Source of the DNA: Bradyrhizobium paxllaeri
GTDB taxonomy: Bacteria; Pseudomonadota; Alphaproteobacteria; Rhizobiales; Xanthobacteraceae
DNA length: 64,000 nucleotides
Assembly (NCBI RefSeq): GCF_001693515.2
Contig: NZ_CP042968.1
Span: 7,844,501 to 7,908,500, forward strand
Direction of reading: 5' to 3'
Numbering within the stretch: position 1 is the stretch's first letter; each line of letters opens with the position of its first letter. Below, piece by piece: positions 48,452 through 57,027 of the stretch. Both the position numbers and the translations under genes were made by a program. The notes under the pieces were generated by a model. That model saw nothing but the letters and a program-made list of their open reading frames with translations. It was not told where the DNA came from and did not search any database.

Positions 48452-49465
48452 TCACCCGTTGCGGAAGGTGTAGGCGTAGCCGTTGATCGCGGGGGCGCCA
48501 CCGAGATGGGCGTAGAGCACCTTCGATCCCTTCGGGAAATAACCCTTGTTCACGAGATCGATCATGCCCTGCATGGATTTTCCCTCGTAGACGGGATCGG
48601 TGATCATGCCTTCGAGACGCGCGCAAAGCCGGATCGCCTCCTTGGTCTCTTCCGAAGGAACGCCATAGGCCGGATAGGCGTAATCCTCGATCAGGACGAC
48701 ATCGTCCTCGACGAGGTCGCGGCCGAGCTCGACGAGCTTTGCGGTGTTACGGGCGATATCGAGCACCTGGGCCTTGGTCTGCGCGGGCGTAAAGGAGGCG
48801 TCGATGCCGATCACCTTGCGCTCGCGGCCGTCCTTGGCAAATCCCACCAGCATGCCGGCATGGGTCGACCCGGTGACGGTGCAGACCACGATGTAGTCGA
48901 AGGCGAAGCCGAGTTCCTTCTCCTGCGCCCGCACCTCCTCGGCGAAGCCGACATAGCCGAGCCCCCCATATTTGTGGACGGAGGCGCCTGCCGGAATCGC
49001 ATAGGGCTTGCCGCCCTTGGCCTTCACATCCGCAATCGCCTCTTCCCAGCTCTGGCGAATGCCGATGTCAAAGCCTTCGTCGACCAGCCGCACGTCGGCG
49101 CCCATGACGCGGCTGAGCAGGATGTTGCCGACGCGGTCATAGACCGCGTCCTCATGTGGCACCCAGCTTTCCTGCACGAGGCGGCACTTCATGCCGATCT
49201 TGGCCGCAACGGCAGCGACCATGCGGGTGTGGTTGGACTGCACGCCGCCGATCGAGACCAGCGTGTCCGCGTTGGAGGCGATCGCATCGGGAATGATGTA
49301 TTCCAGCTTGCGCAGCTTGTTGCCGCCGAAGGCAAGGCCGGAATTGCAGTCCTCGCGCTTGGCGTAGAGTTCAACCTTGCCGCCGAGGTGCTGCGACAGC
49401 CGCTCCAGCTTCTCGATATGGGTGGGCCCGAAGGTGAGCGGATAGCGTTCGAATTTCTCCAGCAT
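48452..49465 (-). CDS. acdS: 1-aminocyclopropane-1-carboxylate (ACC) deaminase
   Basis: 337 residues, PLP-dependent. It splits the plant ethylene precursor ACC into ammonia and 2-oxobutanoate, lowering ethylene stress in host roots. The PLP Lys is K50 in [11 protein letters not shown]. The residues that tell ACC deaminase from D-cysteine desulfhydrase, Glu and Leu at positions 295 and 322 in the Pseudomonas enzyme, are present as E294 and L321, with Y293 beside E294. The N-terminus [20 protein letters not shown] is typical. ATG 49465 was chosen over a 15-residue extension. It is convergent with recQ (3 bases apart) and divergent from an Lrp-type regulator, as in many acdS loci. Confidence 0.96.
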   Translation of the reverse strand: MLEKFERYPLTFGPTHIEKLERLSQHLGGKVELYAKREDCNSGLAFGGNKLRKLEYIIPDAIASNADTLVSIGGVQSNHTRMVAAVAAKIGMKCRLVQESWVPHEDAVYDRVGNILLSRVMGADVRLVDEGFDIGIRQSWEEAIADVKAKGGKPYAIPAGASVHKYGGLGYVGFAEEVRAQEKELGFAFDYIVVCTVTGSTHAGMLVGFAKDGRERKVIGIDASFTPAQTKAQVLDIARNTAKLVELGRDLVEDDVVLIEDYAYPAYGVPSEETKEAIRLCARLEGMITDPVYEGKSMQGMIDLVNKGYFPKGSKVLYAHLGGAPAINGYAYTFRNG

Positions 49466-49580
49466 CGTGGTCCCCGTTGATGATCGGATGTCTGGAAACG
49501 CCCCTAGCATTGAGGGCTGGAAAGGTGCTCTCTAAATTAACACCTGCTCTTCACGAAGATTGCACCCATATTCGATCCGA

Positions 49581-49609
49581 TTACTACTCCATCCGCTATC
49601 TGATATAAT
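49581..49609 (+). promoter_or_regulatory. Candidate sigma-70 promoter of the Lrp-type regulator
   Basis: A -35-like TTACTA at 49581-49586 and a perfect TATAAT at 49604-49609 are 17 bases apart. The -10 ends 16 bases before ATG 49626, so the leader would be only about 10 bases, consistent with the weak ribosome site. It lies in the 160-base gap shared with acdS. Confidence 0.55.
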
Positions 49610-49625
49610 TTCGAGAGATTCTTCC

Positions 49626-50090
49626 ATGGCCGGCAGGTTGGACCGCACCGACCTTAAGATACTGCGTTTGCTGCAGAATAGCGGCCGGCTGACCAATGCC
49701 GAGCTGGCCGAAATGGCCGGCGTCAGCGCCGCCACCTGTCACCGCCGCACCCAGCGGCTGTTCGACGAGGGCTATATCCCCCAGGTCAGGGCGATGGTCG
49801 CGCCGCGCAAGGTCGGCAAGGGCGCACTGGTTATGGTCGGCGTCGTGCTGGACCGCTCCACGCCGGAGAGCTTTGCCGCCTTCGAGCGGGCGATCGCGCA
49901 GCTGAAATTCGTGCTCGATTGCCACCTGGTGGCCGGCGATTTCGACTATTTCCTCAAGATCCGCGTCGGCGACATGGAAGATTTCAACCGCATCCACGGC
50001 GAGCAATTGATCGCGCTGCCGGGTGTCCGCCAGACCCGGACCTTCTTCGTCATGAAGGAAGTGGTCGACAACGCACCGCTCGATTTCTGA
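49626..50090 (+). CDS. acdR: Lrp/AsnC-family transcriptional regulator, probable acdS regulator
   Basis: 154 residues. An N-terminal AsnC-type HTH (DRTDLKILRLLQNSGRLTNAELAEMAGVS...) and a C-terminal ligand-binding RAM domain (GDFDYFLKIRVGDMEDFNRI) are visible. ATG 49626 was chosen; an in-frame extension of 22 residues lies over the promoter. It is divergent from acdS across 160 bases, the classic arrangement in which an Lrp-type protein (AcdR) activates acdS. The name is by position and family, not proof. Confidence 0.85.
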   Translation: MAGRLDRTDLKILRLLQNSGRLTNAELAEMAGVSAATCHRRTQRLFDEGYIPQVRAMVAPRKVGKGALVMVGVVLDRSTPESFAAFERAIAQLKFVLDCHLVAGDFDYFLKIRVGDMEDFNRIHGEQLIALPGVRQTRTFFVMKEVVDNAPLDF

Positions 50091-50156
50091 TGGGAAGCCA
50101 GTCGTGGAACTGGCGAGATGCTGGTCACACCGCGCGCCATGTTCTATCAACCGGGC

Positions 50157-50732
50157 ATGACCAGAAAGCTTTGCCGGCAGGCTTTCGCGCTTGCCACCAT
50201 TTTTATTGCGATGCCGGCCCTTGCCTCGGACGAACTGCAGCGGCAACAGCCCGATACCGTCATCTTTGCGATGATGTCCGGCAAGTGCGCTACGCTCAAG
50301 GTCGCGGGCCGCGATTTTGGCTGCCGTGCCGTAGCCTTCTTCCAGACCGAGGAAGGCAGGGCGAATTTTACCGTGGCGCTCGACGACCCCAACGACGACA
50401 GCCACATCATCACGTTCTCCGGCGACAACGGACGACGGCCCGAGACCAATCTGTACGAACTGCCGATCGACCGGATGCTGCTGAAATCCAAGGACAGACC
50501 GAAGGCCGATGGCTTGCCGGTGCCGGCAGTCGAATCGACCGCTGGCCTTTGCAAACAGGTCGGCAACTTCGTGACGCTCGAGCTTTCTTCCATCTCCTGC
50601 ACCGCAGTCGACAAGAACGGCAAGAAGTACGAGCTGCAATATCAATCCGACGGCGCGCCGATGGCGGTACGCCGCATCAAGCGGATGCGCGTCGGCAGCC
50701 CCGCGGTGTCGCCGTTCGACGACGTCAAATGA
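50157..50732 (+). CDS. Secreted hypothetical protein, about 191 residues
   Basis: Not recognised. From ATG 50157 the product has a signal peptide (MTRKLCRQAFALATIFIAMPALA, cleaved before SDE). The mature part contains four Cys (SGKCATL, FGCRAV, GLCKQV, ISCTAV) spaced to form two disulfides, suited to the periplasm. An in-frame start 13 codons earlier is possible, and neither start has a convincing ribosome site. It ends in a strong hairpin three bases later. The 66-base distance from the Lrp gene leaves room for a separate promoter. Confidence 0.65.
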   Translation: MTRKLCRQAFALATIFIAMPALASDELQRQQPDTVIFAMMSGKCATLKVAGRDFGCRAVAFFQTEEGRANFTVALDDPNDDSHIITFSGDNGRRPETNLYELPIDRMLLKSKDRPKADGLPVPAVESTAGLCKQVGNFVTLELSSISCTAVDKNGKKYELQYQSDGAPMAVRRIKRMRVGSPAVSPFDDVK

Positions 50733-50734
50733 AA

Positions 50735-50762
50735 GGCCGCCGGCGGTAAACCGACGGCGGCC
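50735..50762 (+). terminator. Hairpin terminator after the secreted hypothetical protein
   Basis: GGCCGCCG and CGGCGGCC arms, one G/A mismatch, then CGG and CCG closing a TAAA loop. It starts 3 bases after the stop. No T-run follows, so it may work with Rho or as an mRNA stabiliser. Confidence 0.6.
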
Positions 50763-50876
50763 AGCGTCGATCCACGCATGGCTCGCGACTGCGCAGACAG
50801 CATCAGGCTAGTTCGAAATTCCTCTCAAGCGGTGCAGGCGATCGGTCGAAGTCGAACGATTGCCTTCACACGGGCT

Positions 50877-51146
50877 TTACCGTGAACCGCCGCGCTCGCG
50901 CCCGCTCCTCGTCGGCAGGATGGAGGCTGCGATTTCAAACGCGACGGCCCATCTCGGCTTTTCTTCCTCGGCGCCGGGTACGTTGATCTGCACGCCGCCA
51001 CCGTCCGTGACGGTGTCGGACGCGGCCAGCACGGCGGCTTCGAGGGCGGCGCCGCGCGAATCGTAGACGCCGCCGATCTTGATGTTATCTGCAAACACCG
51101 ACCAGCCCAGCGGGGCCTTCACGACTTCGAACACCGATCGTTCCAT
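50877..51146 (-). CDS. Small conserved-looking hypothetical protein (89 residues)
   Basis: Not recognised. ATG 51146 has AGGAG with 7 bases spacing. The sequence begins MERSVFEVVKAPLGWSVFAD, then IGGVYDSRGAALEAAVLAAS. This WxV...Y...AxxAA pattern looks like a small beta-hairpin plus helix domain such as those annotated DUF2188-like, but I am not certain. The C-terminus is basic. It lies 19 bases downstream of another small gene on the same strand, so the two are likely co-transcribed. Confidence 0.62.
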   Translation of the reverse strand: MERSVFEVVKAPLGWSVFADNIKIGGVYDSRGAALEAAVLAASDTVTDGGGVQINVPGAEEEKPRWAVAFEIAASILPTRSGRERGGSR

Positions 51147-51165
51147 CAGGTCTCCTGCATCGGTT

Positions 51166-51366
51166 TCACCTGTATCGCTTCCGCGCCTCGCCGACCCGGC
51201 GAATCCTGGCGAAGGAAGCGTGGTGCCGGGACACCGGCTTGTCGTCGGCGGTGGCCTTGGTCCGCCACTCGAAAGCCCGCAACCCTGTCGGCAAATTCAC
51301 CACCGGTGCCAGCGCGACTTCCTTCCGCACGGCATCGACAATCCGATCGAACTCAACTTCGCTCAT
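51166..51366 (-). CDS. Small hypothetical protein (66 residues)
   Basis: Not recognised. ATG 51366 has GGAG six bases upstream; an extra four residues from ATG 51378 are possible. The longer open frame upstream is a shadow with no start signal. The product begins MSEVEFDRIVDAVRKEVALA, an amphipathic helix, and ends in a basic tail (RIRRVGEARKRYR). It is paired with the 89-residue gene 19 bases downstream. Confidence 0.55.
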   Translation of the reverse strand: MSEVEFDRIVDAVRKEVALAPVVNLPTGLRAFEWRTKATADDKPVSRHHASFARIRRVGEARKRYR

Positions 51367-51621
51367 CGCACGCTCCATTGCGCCAGGCCGGCATTCTGCC
51401 GCCAGGACGATAAGAGGGGACCGCGCTGAGCACAGATCGCCATGCAAGTTTGTTGTTTGAAGGCTCGCCCGCGGTCGCTTCGATGGCAAAAACGGGCCGA
51501 AATCGGGAAGGTTCGAATCGTTCCGTGCGAAACCAATGGCCCTCGAGGAACCCGCCGGTGGCCCCCTTGGCCGAACTTGCCCCTTGCGTGCTAGATTCGG
51601 CCGCGAATCAGGAGGGTTTGC

Positions 51622-51927
51622 ATGCCTGTAGACAGTGACAGCGCCATTGCGTGGCACCGGGCGCAGCTCAAGAAGCTTCGCGAGACCTTGAGGAGCATCG
51701 AGACCACGAGGTTCATGGTGGGCGAGTCCGCCCAGGCAAGCAGGACCGGCAGGACCCAGAAGACGATTGCCGAGCTCGAGCAGAAAATCCGGCAGTCGCA
51801 ACACATCATCGCCGCCTACGAGCGCCAGACCCGGCGGCCGCTGGCGACAGACCAGCGCAGCCTCGCCAGCGTGAGCTGGAGTAGCTGGACCGCCCAGACG
51901 GCGCACGGCCGGGGCAATTCGCGGTAA
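51622..51927 (+). CDS. Small coiled-coil hypothetical protein (101 residues)
   Basis: Not recognised. ATG 51622 has AGGAGGG with good spacing, a strong ribosome site. Residues 10-30 and 45-70 (AELEQKIRQSQHIIAAYERQ) have heptad-like patterns of a short helical hairpin or coiled coil. The C-terminus is Ser/Arg-rich. It is an isolated gene with its own downstream hairpin. The 255 bases upstream, to the small minus-strand gene, hold nothing I can name. Confidence 0.6.
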   Translation: MPVDSDSAIAWHRAQLKKLRETLRSIETTRFMVGESAQASRTGRTQKTIAELEQKIRQSQHIIAAYERQTRRPLATDQRSLASVSWSSWTAQTAHGRGNSR

Positions 51928-51945
51928 TTGCCGCGTATCCCGAAG

Positions 51946-51965
51946 GCCGCCGGCATTCCGGCGGC
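51946..51965 (+). terminator. Hairpin terminator after the coiled-coil gene
   Basis: GCCGCCGG, loop CATT, CCGGCGGC: a perfect 8-base stem starting 18 bases after the stop. No T-run follows. It lies between convergent genes and could serve both. Confidence 0.6.
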
Positions 51966-52021
51966 TGGCACAGCGGCAACGACTCTTCCGCCCATGGCTT
52001 GGGGCCGGGCGACCTCTGTAC

Positions 52022-53282
52022 CTAATTCTTTGCCGTCTCTTTCTCCTTCGCCCTGGCTTTGCAGGAAATCAGAAACGTAAACGCCCGCGCGTTGCGCGCG
52101 ATATCGGTCGTCTTCAATTCGGCCTTGGCGTCGGAGATCTGATACGGCACCACGCTGTTGTCGAGGAAATCCCGTAAAGCGCCGGTCTTGATGGCGAAAT
52201 TGATGTTCTCGGGAATGTTGCCGGTTGCCCGCGCAAACTTGAGTGCATTCAGTTTGGCGGCGACGACGCCGACCACGTCGCCGCTCGAGGCCAGCAACGG
52301 CCCCCCGCTGTTGCCGGGCTGAACGGCCGCGCTGATCTGGAGAAAGCGCGTATCGTTGAGGATGCCGCTGAGCGAGCTCACGATCCCCGTCGTCACCGTG
52401 AAATCGGACGTCAGCAATCCGTGAAAGGGATAGCCGATCGCCACCACGCTGTCGCCGGACTGAATCGCCTTGTCGCGGATCCTGGCAACGTCCTTGAACG
52501 AGCCCGTCACCTGCAGCAGCGCAAGATCGTTGGTCTCGTCGCTCGACACCAGGCGCAATTTGGCGGGCGCCTCGCCGGACAGACTGCCCTGGATATCGCC
52601 GACGCATCCCTGCACGACATGGGCGTTGGTGACGAGGTGGCCATTCGCGCTCACCAGAAAGCCGGTGCCGGTCTGGTCGAACAAGTCTGTCGGGCTTGCC
52701 CGGCGCAGCATCCGGCGCCGCCGCTGCGGCGACCGGCTTGGCCACGGGAAGAACCGAGAAATCGCCGGCACTGGCCAAGCCCGACTGCTTGATCCTGGCA
52801 ACGCAGTTCACCAGTACCGGCAATAGCTGTCCGGTCTGGTCGAGGTTGAACTGGAAGAGCTGTCCCCGCGTAAAGGCGGTCATGGCCTTCGCACGCCGGA
52901 ACTGGCTGATCAGCGAGGAGTTGCTCGGCATCGGCACGCGAACCAGCTTGTCGGCGATCGGGATGCCGTGAACGTTGAACGGTTGCTGGCCGTCGAATGT
53001 CAGGGTCAGCGGAAAAGCCTGCCCGGTCGTCAGTCGCCATTCTTCATGCATGAAGCCGAGGCTCCAGCCGCCAGTATGATCGATCATCACCAGAAAATAG
53101 ATGCCGCTGGCATATGAAGCGCCTGCCGCACAGTGCGAGAAGGATCCGGTCTGGTCGTTGGTGTAGGCCCCGCCCTTCCAATTGCCGACACTGATCGAAC
53201 CATAGGGCCCGCGCGCTTGCGCATTCGAACCGGCAAAAATCATACACAACAAAGCTGCGACTGCAGCAGAACGGCATTTCAT
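52022..53282 (-). pseudogene. Secreted trypsin-like serine protease with an N-terminal domain, broken by one frameshift
   Basis: Two frames make one sensible protein of about 419 residues. The N-terminal part starts ATG 53282 (GGGGGAAG upstream) with a signal peptide (KCRSAAVAALLCMIFAGSNAQA) and a domain of about 185 residues. It reaches an Ala/Pro-rich linker (PVAKPVAAAAAPDAAPG) near 52700. The protease domain follows in a different frame, from TGTGFLVSANGHLVTNAHVVQG (His), through ETNDLALLQV (Asp) to VQPGNSGGPLL (Ser), and ends at 52022. Removing one base between about 52690 and 52735 restores a single frame. It may be a real loss of function or a sequencing error in a GC-rich tract. The Deg/HtrA-like triad is intact. 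Confidence 0.8.
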
Positions 53283-53545
53283 AAGCACTTCCCCCACATT
53301 CCCAAGGTGAGCATATTTACCTTTGCAACCGGTGTCTATTTGGACCGGCACGGGGGCGAAAATTCTTCCGCGGCAGCACGAAAGCAGGCTCGCCGCCGGT
53401 CACGCGCGGTGCGGCAGCGGCGGCCTGAAACCCACTTCGTTAAGTTCTTTGCCGGATACTCCGTCCATCGTCCCGATCGTCGTAAGGTCGAGACCGATTC
53501 GCATCCGCCCGTCGCATGGCGGCTCATCGCTTGGCAGGACAACGC

Positions 53546-54787
53546 ATGGACTTGGCATACGGCGGAGGCCACTTCGAGCACCGGGCAGGCTTGCGTCCGC
53601 CTGCGGTCGTGCTGATCCCTGCCCTGGCGATGTCGTTTTACATTTGGCTGATTCTCGTCACGACCATTCCCTACCCGGGCAAGATCGGGCTCGACTACAA
53701 TACCCTCGGCACCGACTGGATGGTGTTCTACGGCGCGATCCGCTCGGTGCTCGACGGCAACGCGCCGTTGATCTTCGACGGTGATCGCTTCACCGACTAC
53801 ATCAACACCGCGTTTGCAGGCTGGCTCTCCGCGCCGCTGGAATTCCGGCCATGGGCCTATCCGCCGAGCTTTCTCCTGATCCTGCTGCCGTTCGCGCCGT
53901 TGGGTTTCTTCGGCTCCTATGTGGCATTTCAGATCGTGACCGCCGCCGTATTGGTGGTAGCGCTGCGTGCGTTTGCGGCAAACAGCCTGCCATCGGGTGC
54001 CCTGCTCGCGGCCGTACTAATTTGTCCGGCGTCGGCCATCAATGTGATCAACGGTCAGGCCGTCTTTCTGGTCGCAGCCCTGATCGTCGGCGGGTTCGCC
54101 CTTCTGGAACGGCGGCCTTATCTCGCCGGTTTGGTGCTGGGGCTGCTGACGTTCAAGCCTCAATTCTGCATCCTGGTCCCGATCGCACTCGTCGCGGCCG
54201 GGCAATGGCGCGCGCTTTTGGCGTCGGGCCTGTCTGCGCTCGTCATGATGATCGCGAGCGGACTGATTTTCGGATGGGACCTGTGGCTGCGCTGGCTTCC
54301 CCTCATTATCGAAAATCTCGTCAGCCCGAACGAGAAGTGGATCGAGTACGGCCGCATGTGGGGCCACAGCGTCTATACCTGCGCGGTTCTGCTCGGCGCG
54401 CCGCAGCAGCTGGCATCGTGGGCCCAACTGCTCGCCACGTTGGGCGCGGCCATATCCGTCGTTGTCGCCTTCCGGTCGAGATTGGGAGTACGGGATAAGA
54501 TCGCGGTTTTTCTGGCTGCCACCGTCCTCGCCGCGCCGCACTCCGGTCCCTATGACGGGACGCTATTGGTGATCGCTGCAGCCTTCTGGTTGATGGCGCG
54601 GGCCGCTCCCCTGCCGTTGTGGTGCTGGACCCTGGCGTTCATGATCTGGCTGCTGCCGATGCTGAGCCCGCCGCTGGTGTTTCCCGTGGGCCGAACCGCT
54701 CCGCTTTTCCCCGTGCTGCTGATCGGGCTTCTGCTTCGTCCCGCAGGCCCCGTCGAGGGCGTAAAGGCGCCGGTTCCCGCCGGATAG
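53546..54787 (+). CDS. Polytopic membrane protein, glycosyltransferase family 87-like
   Basis: About 413 residues with roughly ten membrane helices. An early periplasmic loop follows the first helix (LDYNTLGTDWMVFYGAIRSVLDG), then FRPWAYPPSFLLILLPFAPLGFFGSY and the repeated hydrophobic pattern with LLTFKPQFCILVPIAL. This is the form of GT87/DUF2029 mannosyl- or arabinosyltransferases that use polyprenyl-phosphate sugars; the early Asp residues are candidate catalytic sites. ATG 53546 (AGGA upstream) is preferred over an in-frame start 30 bases earlier. It lies 263 bases from the divergent broken protease, and that gap holds nothing I can name. Acceptor unknown. Confidence 0.75.
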   Translation: MDLAYGGGHFEHRAGLRPPAVVLIPALAMSFYIWLILVTTIPYPGKIGLDYNTLGTDWMVFYGAIRSVLDGNAPLIFDGDRFTDYINTAFAGWLSAPLEFRPWAYPPSFLLILLPFAPLGFFGSYVAFQIVTAAVLVVALRAFAANSLPSGALLAAVLICPASAINVINGQAVFLVAALIVGGFALLERRPYLAGLVLGLLTFKPQFCILVPIALVAAGQWRALLASGLSALVMMIASGLIFGWDLWLRWLPLIIENLVSPNEKWIEYGRMWGHSVYTCAVLLGAPQQLASWAQLLATLGAAISVVVAFRSRLGVRDKIAVFLAATVLAAPHSGPYDGTLLVIAAAFWLMARAAPLPLWCWTLAFMIWLLPMLSPPLVFPVGRTAPLFPVLLIGLLLRPAGPVEGVKAPVPAG

Positions 54788-55022
54788 CCCTTGCGCGCCC
54801 CTCTCCGGAACGATGGCGCGGAAATGTCCGTCGGCAGCGACCAAACGCCCCGGTGCCGCCCTCTTTTCGGCCGATCATTTTGATGGATCGGGTCTGGCAT
54901 CTTGCATACGGTAGGGGCCCCATTGCCTTATCCATTCCGGGCCAACGCCGGAACTAGGAAGGCAAAAATCAATCGCGCCGCCGCTGGCGGACGCCAATCT
55001 TCAATAATCGGAGGAAAATGCC

Positions 55023-56003
55023 GTGAAGCCAAGAGTTGTCCGGTCCGCCCTGTTTACACTTCTGGCGGTCGTATCCGCCATGGCCGGCCAGGCGCAGGCC
55101 CAATCATGGCCGGAAAAGCCGATCACCTTCATCGTGCCGTTCGCGGCCGGCGGCGGCACCGATGCCTTTGCCCGCCCGCTGGCGGCCCAACTCGACACGC
55201 AACTGGGCAAGCGCGTGCTGATCGAAAACCGCGCCGGCGCCGGCGGCACCGTCGGCGCATCGCTCGCGTCAAAGGCTGCGCCGGATGGCTACACCTTCTT
55301 CATGGGCGCGGCGCATCACGCCATCGCCCCCTCGCTCTATCCCAACCTCGACTACAATTTCGAGAAGGATTTCATTGCGGTGGCGCTGGTCGCGCGGCCG
55401 CCGCAGGTGGTGGTCGTCAATCCGGACAAGGTCGCCGCCAAGACGCTGGCCGAGTTCATCGCCTATGCCAAGGCCAATCCCGGCAAGCTGAACTACGGCT
55501 CCGCCGGAGCCGGTACCACGCACCATCTTGCGGGTGAGCTGTTCAAGATCCTGACCAAGACCAACATCCAGCACGTCCCCTATCGCGGGGCAGGACCTGC
55601 GATGCAGGATCTCATCGCCGGCCACGTGCCTGTCGTGTTCGACGGGCTGGGTTCGTCGGCAGCCCCGGTCAGGGCCGGACAGTTGCGGGCGCTGGCCGTC
55701 GCCGCACCGAAGCGCGTACCGGCATTCCCCGACCTTCCGACCGCCGCGGAAGCGGGTCTGGCCGGCTATGAAGTGTCGACCTGGTACGGCCTGTTCGCGC
55801 CGAAGAACACGCCGCCGGCGATCGTCGAGCAGATGGTCAAGGAGTTACAGAAGGCCATGCAGACTCCTGCCATCAAGGAAGCCTGGGAGCGCAACGGCTC
55901 CGATGTCCCTGACGTCACGGGTCCCGCATTCGCCAAAATGGTGTCCGCTGAGGTCGAGCGCTGGCGCAAGGTCGTGACCGAGGCGAACGTGAAGCTGGAT
56001 TAA
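55023..56003 (+). CDS. Tripartite tricarboxylate transporter substrate-binding protein (TctC/Bug family)
   Basis: 326 residues. The signal peptide (KPRVVRSALFTLLAVVSAMAGQAQA) is followed by SWPEKPITFIVPFAAGGGTDAFARPLA, the standard TctC N-terminus. Later come YGSAGAGTTHHLAGELF and HVPYRGAGPAMQDLIAGHV. GTG 55023 has GGAGGA upstream. There is no TctA/TctB membrane gene nearby, so it is one of the orphan Bug proteins. The ligand is probably a carboxylate. A hairpin follows the stop. Confidence 0.93.
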   Translation: MKPRVVRSALFTLLAVVSAMAGQAQAQSWPEKPITFIVPFAAGGGTDAFARPLAAQLDTQLGKRVLIENRAGAGGTVGASLASKAAPDGYTFFMGAAHHAIAPSLYPNLDYNFEKDFIAVALVARPPQVVVVNPDKVAAKTLAEFIAYAKANPGKLNYGSAGAGTTHHLAGELFKILTKTNIQHVPYRGAGPAMQDLIAGHVPVVFDGLGSSAAPVRAGQLRALAVAAPKRVPAFPDLPTAAEAGLAGYEVSTWYGLFAPKNTPPAIVEQMVKELQKAMQTPAIKEAWERNGSDVPDVTGPAFAKMVSAEVERWRKVVTEANVKLD

Positions 56004-56014
56004 GCTGGCAGCTG

Positions 56015-56048
56015 GGCGCGGCACCGTTTCACGACGAGTTGCCGCGCC
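56015..56048. terminator. Hairpin between convergent TctC and TPR genes
   Basis: GGCGCGGCA at 56015-56023 pairs with TGCCGCGCC at 56040-56048, a 9-base stem with a 16-base loop. It fills most of the 56-base convergent gap and probably ends both transcripts. Confidence 0.5.
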
Positions 56049-56059
56049 GCGCTCGCTGA

Positions 56060-56914
56060 TTAATTGCCGTTGCGTACGCCATAGCGCGTGAAGTCGTCAT
56101 CGATCCCGGCCTGGATCGTCCTTGCCGCGGAGATATCGGCATCGCCACCGGTCTTGTCACCGCTCTTTAGCCTGGCGAGCCCGCGCCCATAGAGCGCACT
56201 CGCCAGCTTCGGATCGAGCCGCAGCGCGGAACTGAAATCATTTATTGCCGCATCGGCTCGCCCCATCTTCAGGTGGATCAGTCCACGCGAGTCATGGGTG
56301 GCGGCGTCGTTCGGCAACGACTGCAGCACCTTGTTGCAGTCCTCGAGCGCTGCCTGCAACGAGCCGAGGATGGCCCGGGTCCAGCAGCGTCCGCTCCACG
56401 CGGCTTCCAGATTGGGCTCGAGGCGGATCGCCTCGTCGTAGTCCCGCGCCGCGCGATCGTACTCGTGCTTTTTCAGGTAGACTCCGGCACGGTTGGCGAA
56501 TGCCCTGCCGTAGTTCGGATTGAGCTTGATCGCCTGATCGAAAGATTTGATAGCGAGGTCGTACTTGGCCTTCTTCAGGTAGGCCGCGCCGCGGTTGTTG
56601 AAAGCCTTGGCGGAAGTTGGATCGAGCTTGATCGATTGGTCGAAATCAGGGATCGCCTGGTCAAAGTCTCCGTTTGCGGCATGGGCGTTGCCCCGATTGT
56701 TGTAGGCAATAGCAAGGGCCGCCTTGCCTTGACCGGACTCGATGAGCGCCGTGCAACCATCAATCCGCGCGGCGAGCGGCATGCGGCCGGTACCGTTACA
56801 CAGTTCGATGTTCGCGAGATAGTCATCCTTCTTGGGGCTCTGCGCCGCAGCCAGCGTCCCGAACAGCAGCAAACCAAGAAGGGTTGCGGCGCCGCCGCTC
56901 GCACAAAACTTCAT
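56060..56914 (-). CDS. Secreted tetratricopeptide-repeat protein
   Basis: About 284 residues. The signal peptide (MKFCASGGAATLLGLLLFGTLAAA) is followed by about six TPR units of 34 residues, clear in AYNNRGNAHAANGDFDQAI, AFNNRGAAYLKKAKYDLAIK and AFANRAGVYLKKHEYDRAAR. One Cys pair is in CNGTGRMP and DGCTAL. It is a periplasmic or surface adaptor for protein-protein contacts. I chose ATG 56914 over a 40-residue upstream extension. It follows the FecR-domain gene on the same strand by 113 bases and probably belongs with the adhesin locus beyond it. Confidence 0.88.
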   Translation of the reverse strand: MKFCASGGAATLLGLLLFGTLAAAQSPKKDDYLANIELCNGTGRMPLAARIDGCTALIESGQGKAALAIAYNNRGNAHAANGDFDQAIPDFDQSIKLDPTSAKAFNNRGAAYLKKAKYDLAIKSFDQAIKLNPNYGRAFANRAGVYLKKHEYDRAARDYDEAIRLEPNLEAAWSGRCWTRAILGSLQAALEDCNKVLQSLPNDAATHDSRGLIHLKMGRADAAINDFSSALRLDPKLASALYGRGLARLKSGDKTGGDADISAARTIQAGIDDDFTRYGVRNGN

Positions 56915-57027
56915 ACCGGAGCCTTCTCGATTCTGCGCTGGGTCATAAGCCGCCGTTGACTTCAACTCCCCACGCCCGGACGTCTCAGGTTGCGAGTGGC
57001 GCGAGCGGCTCGCCTCCCACAACGGCG

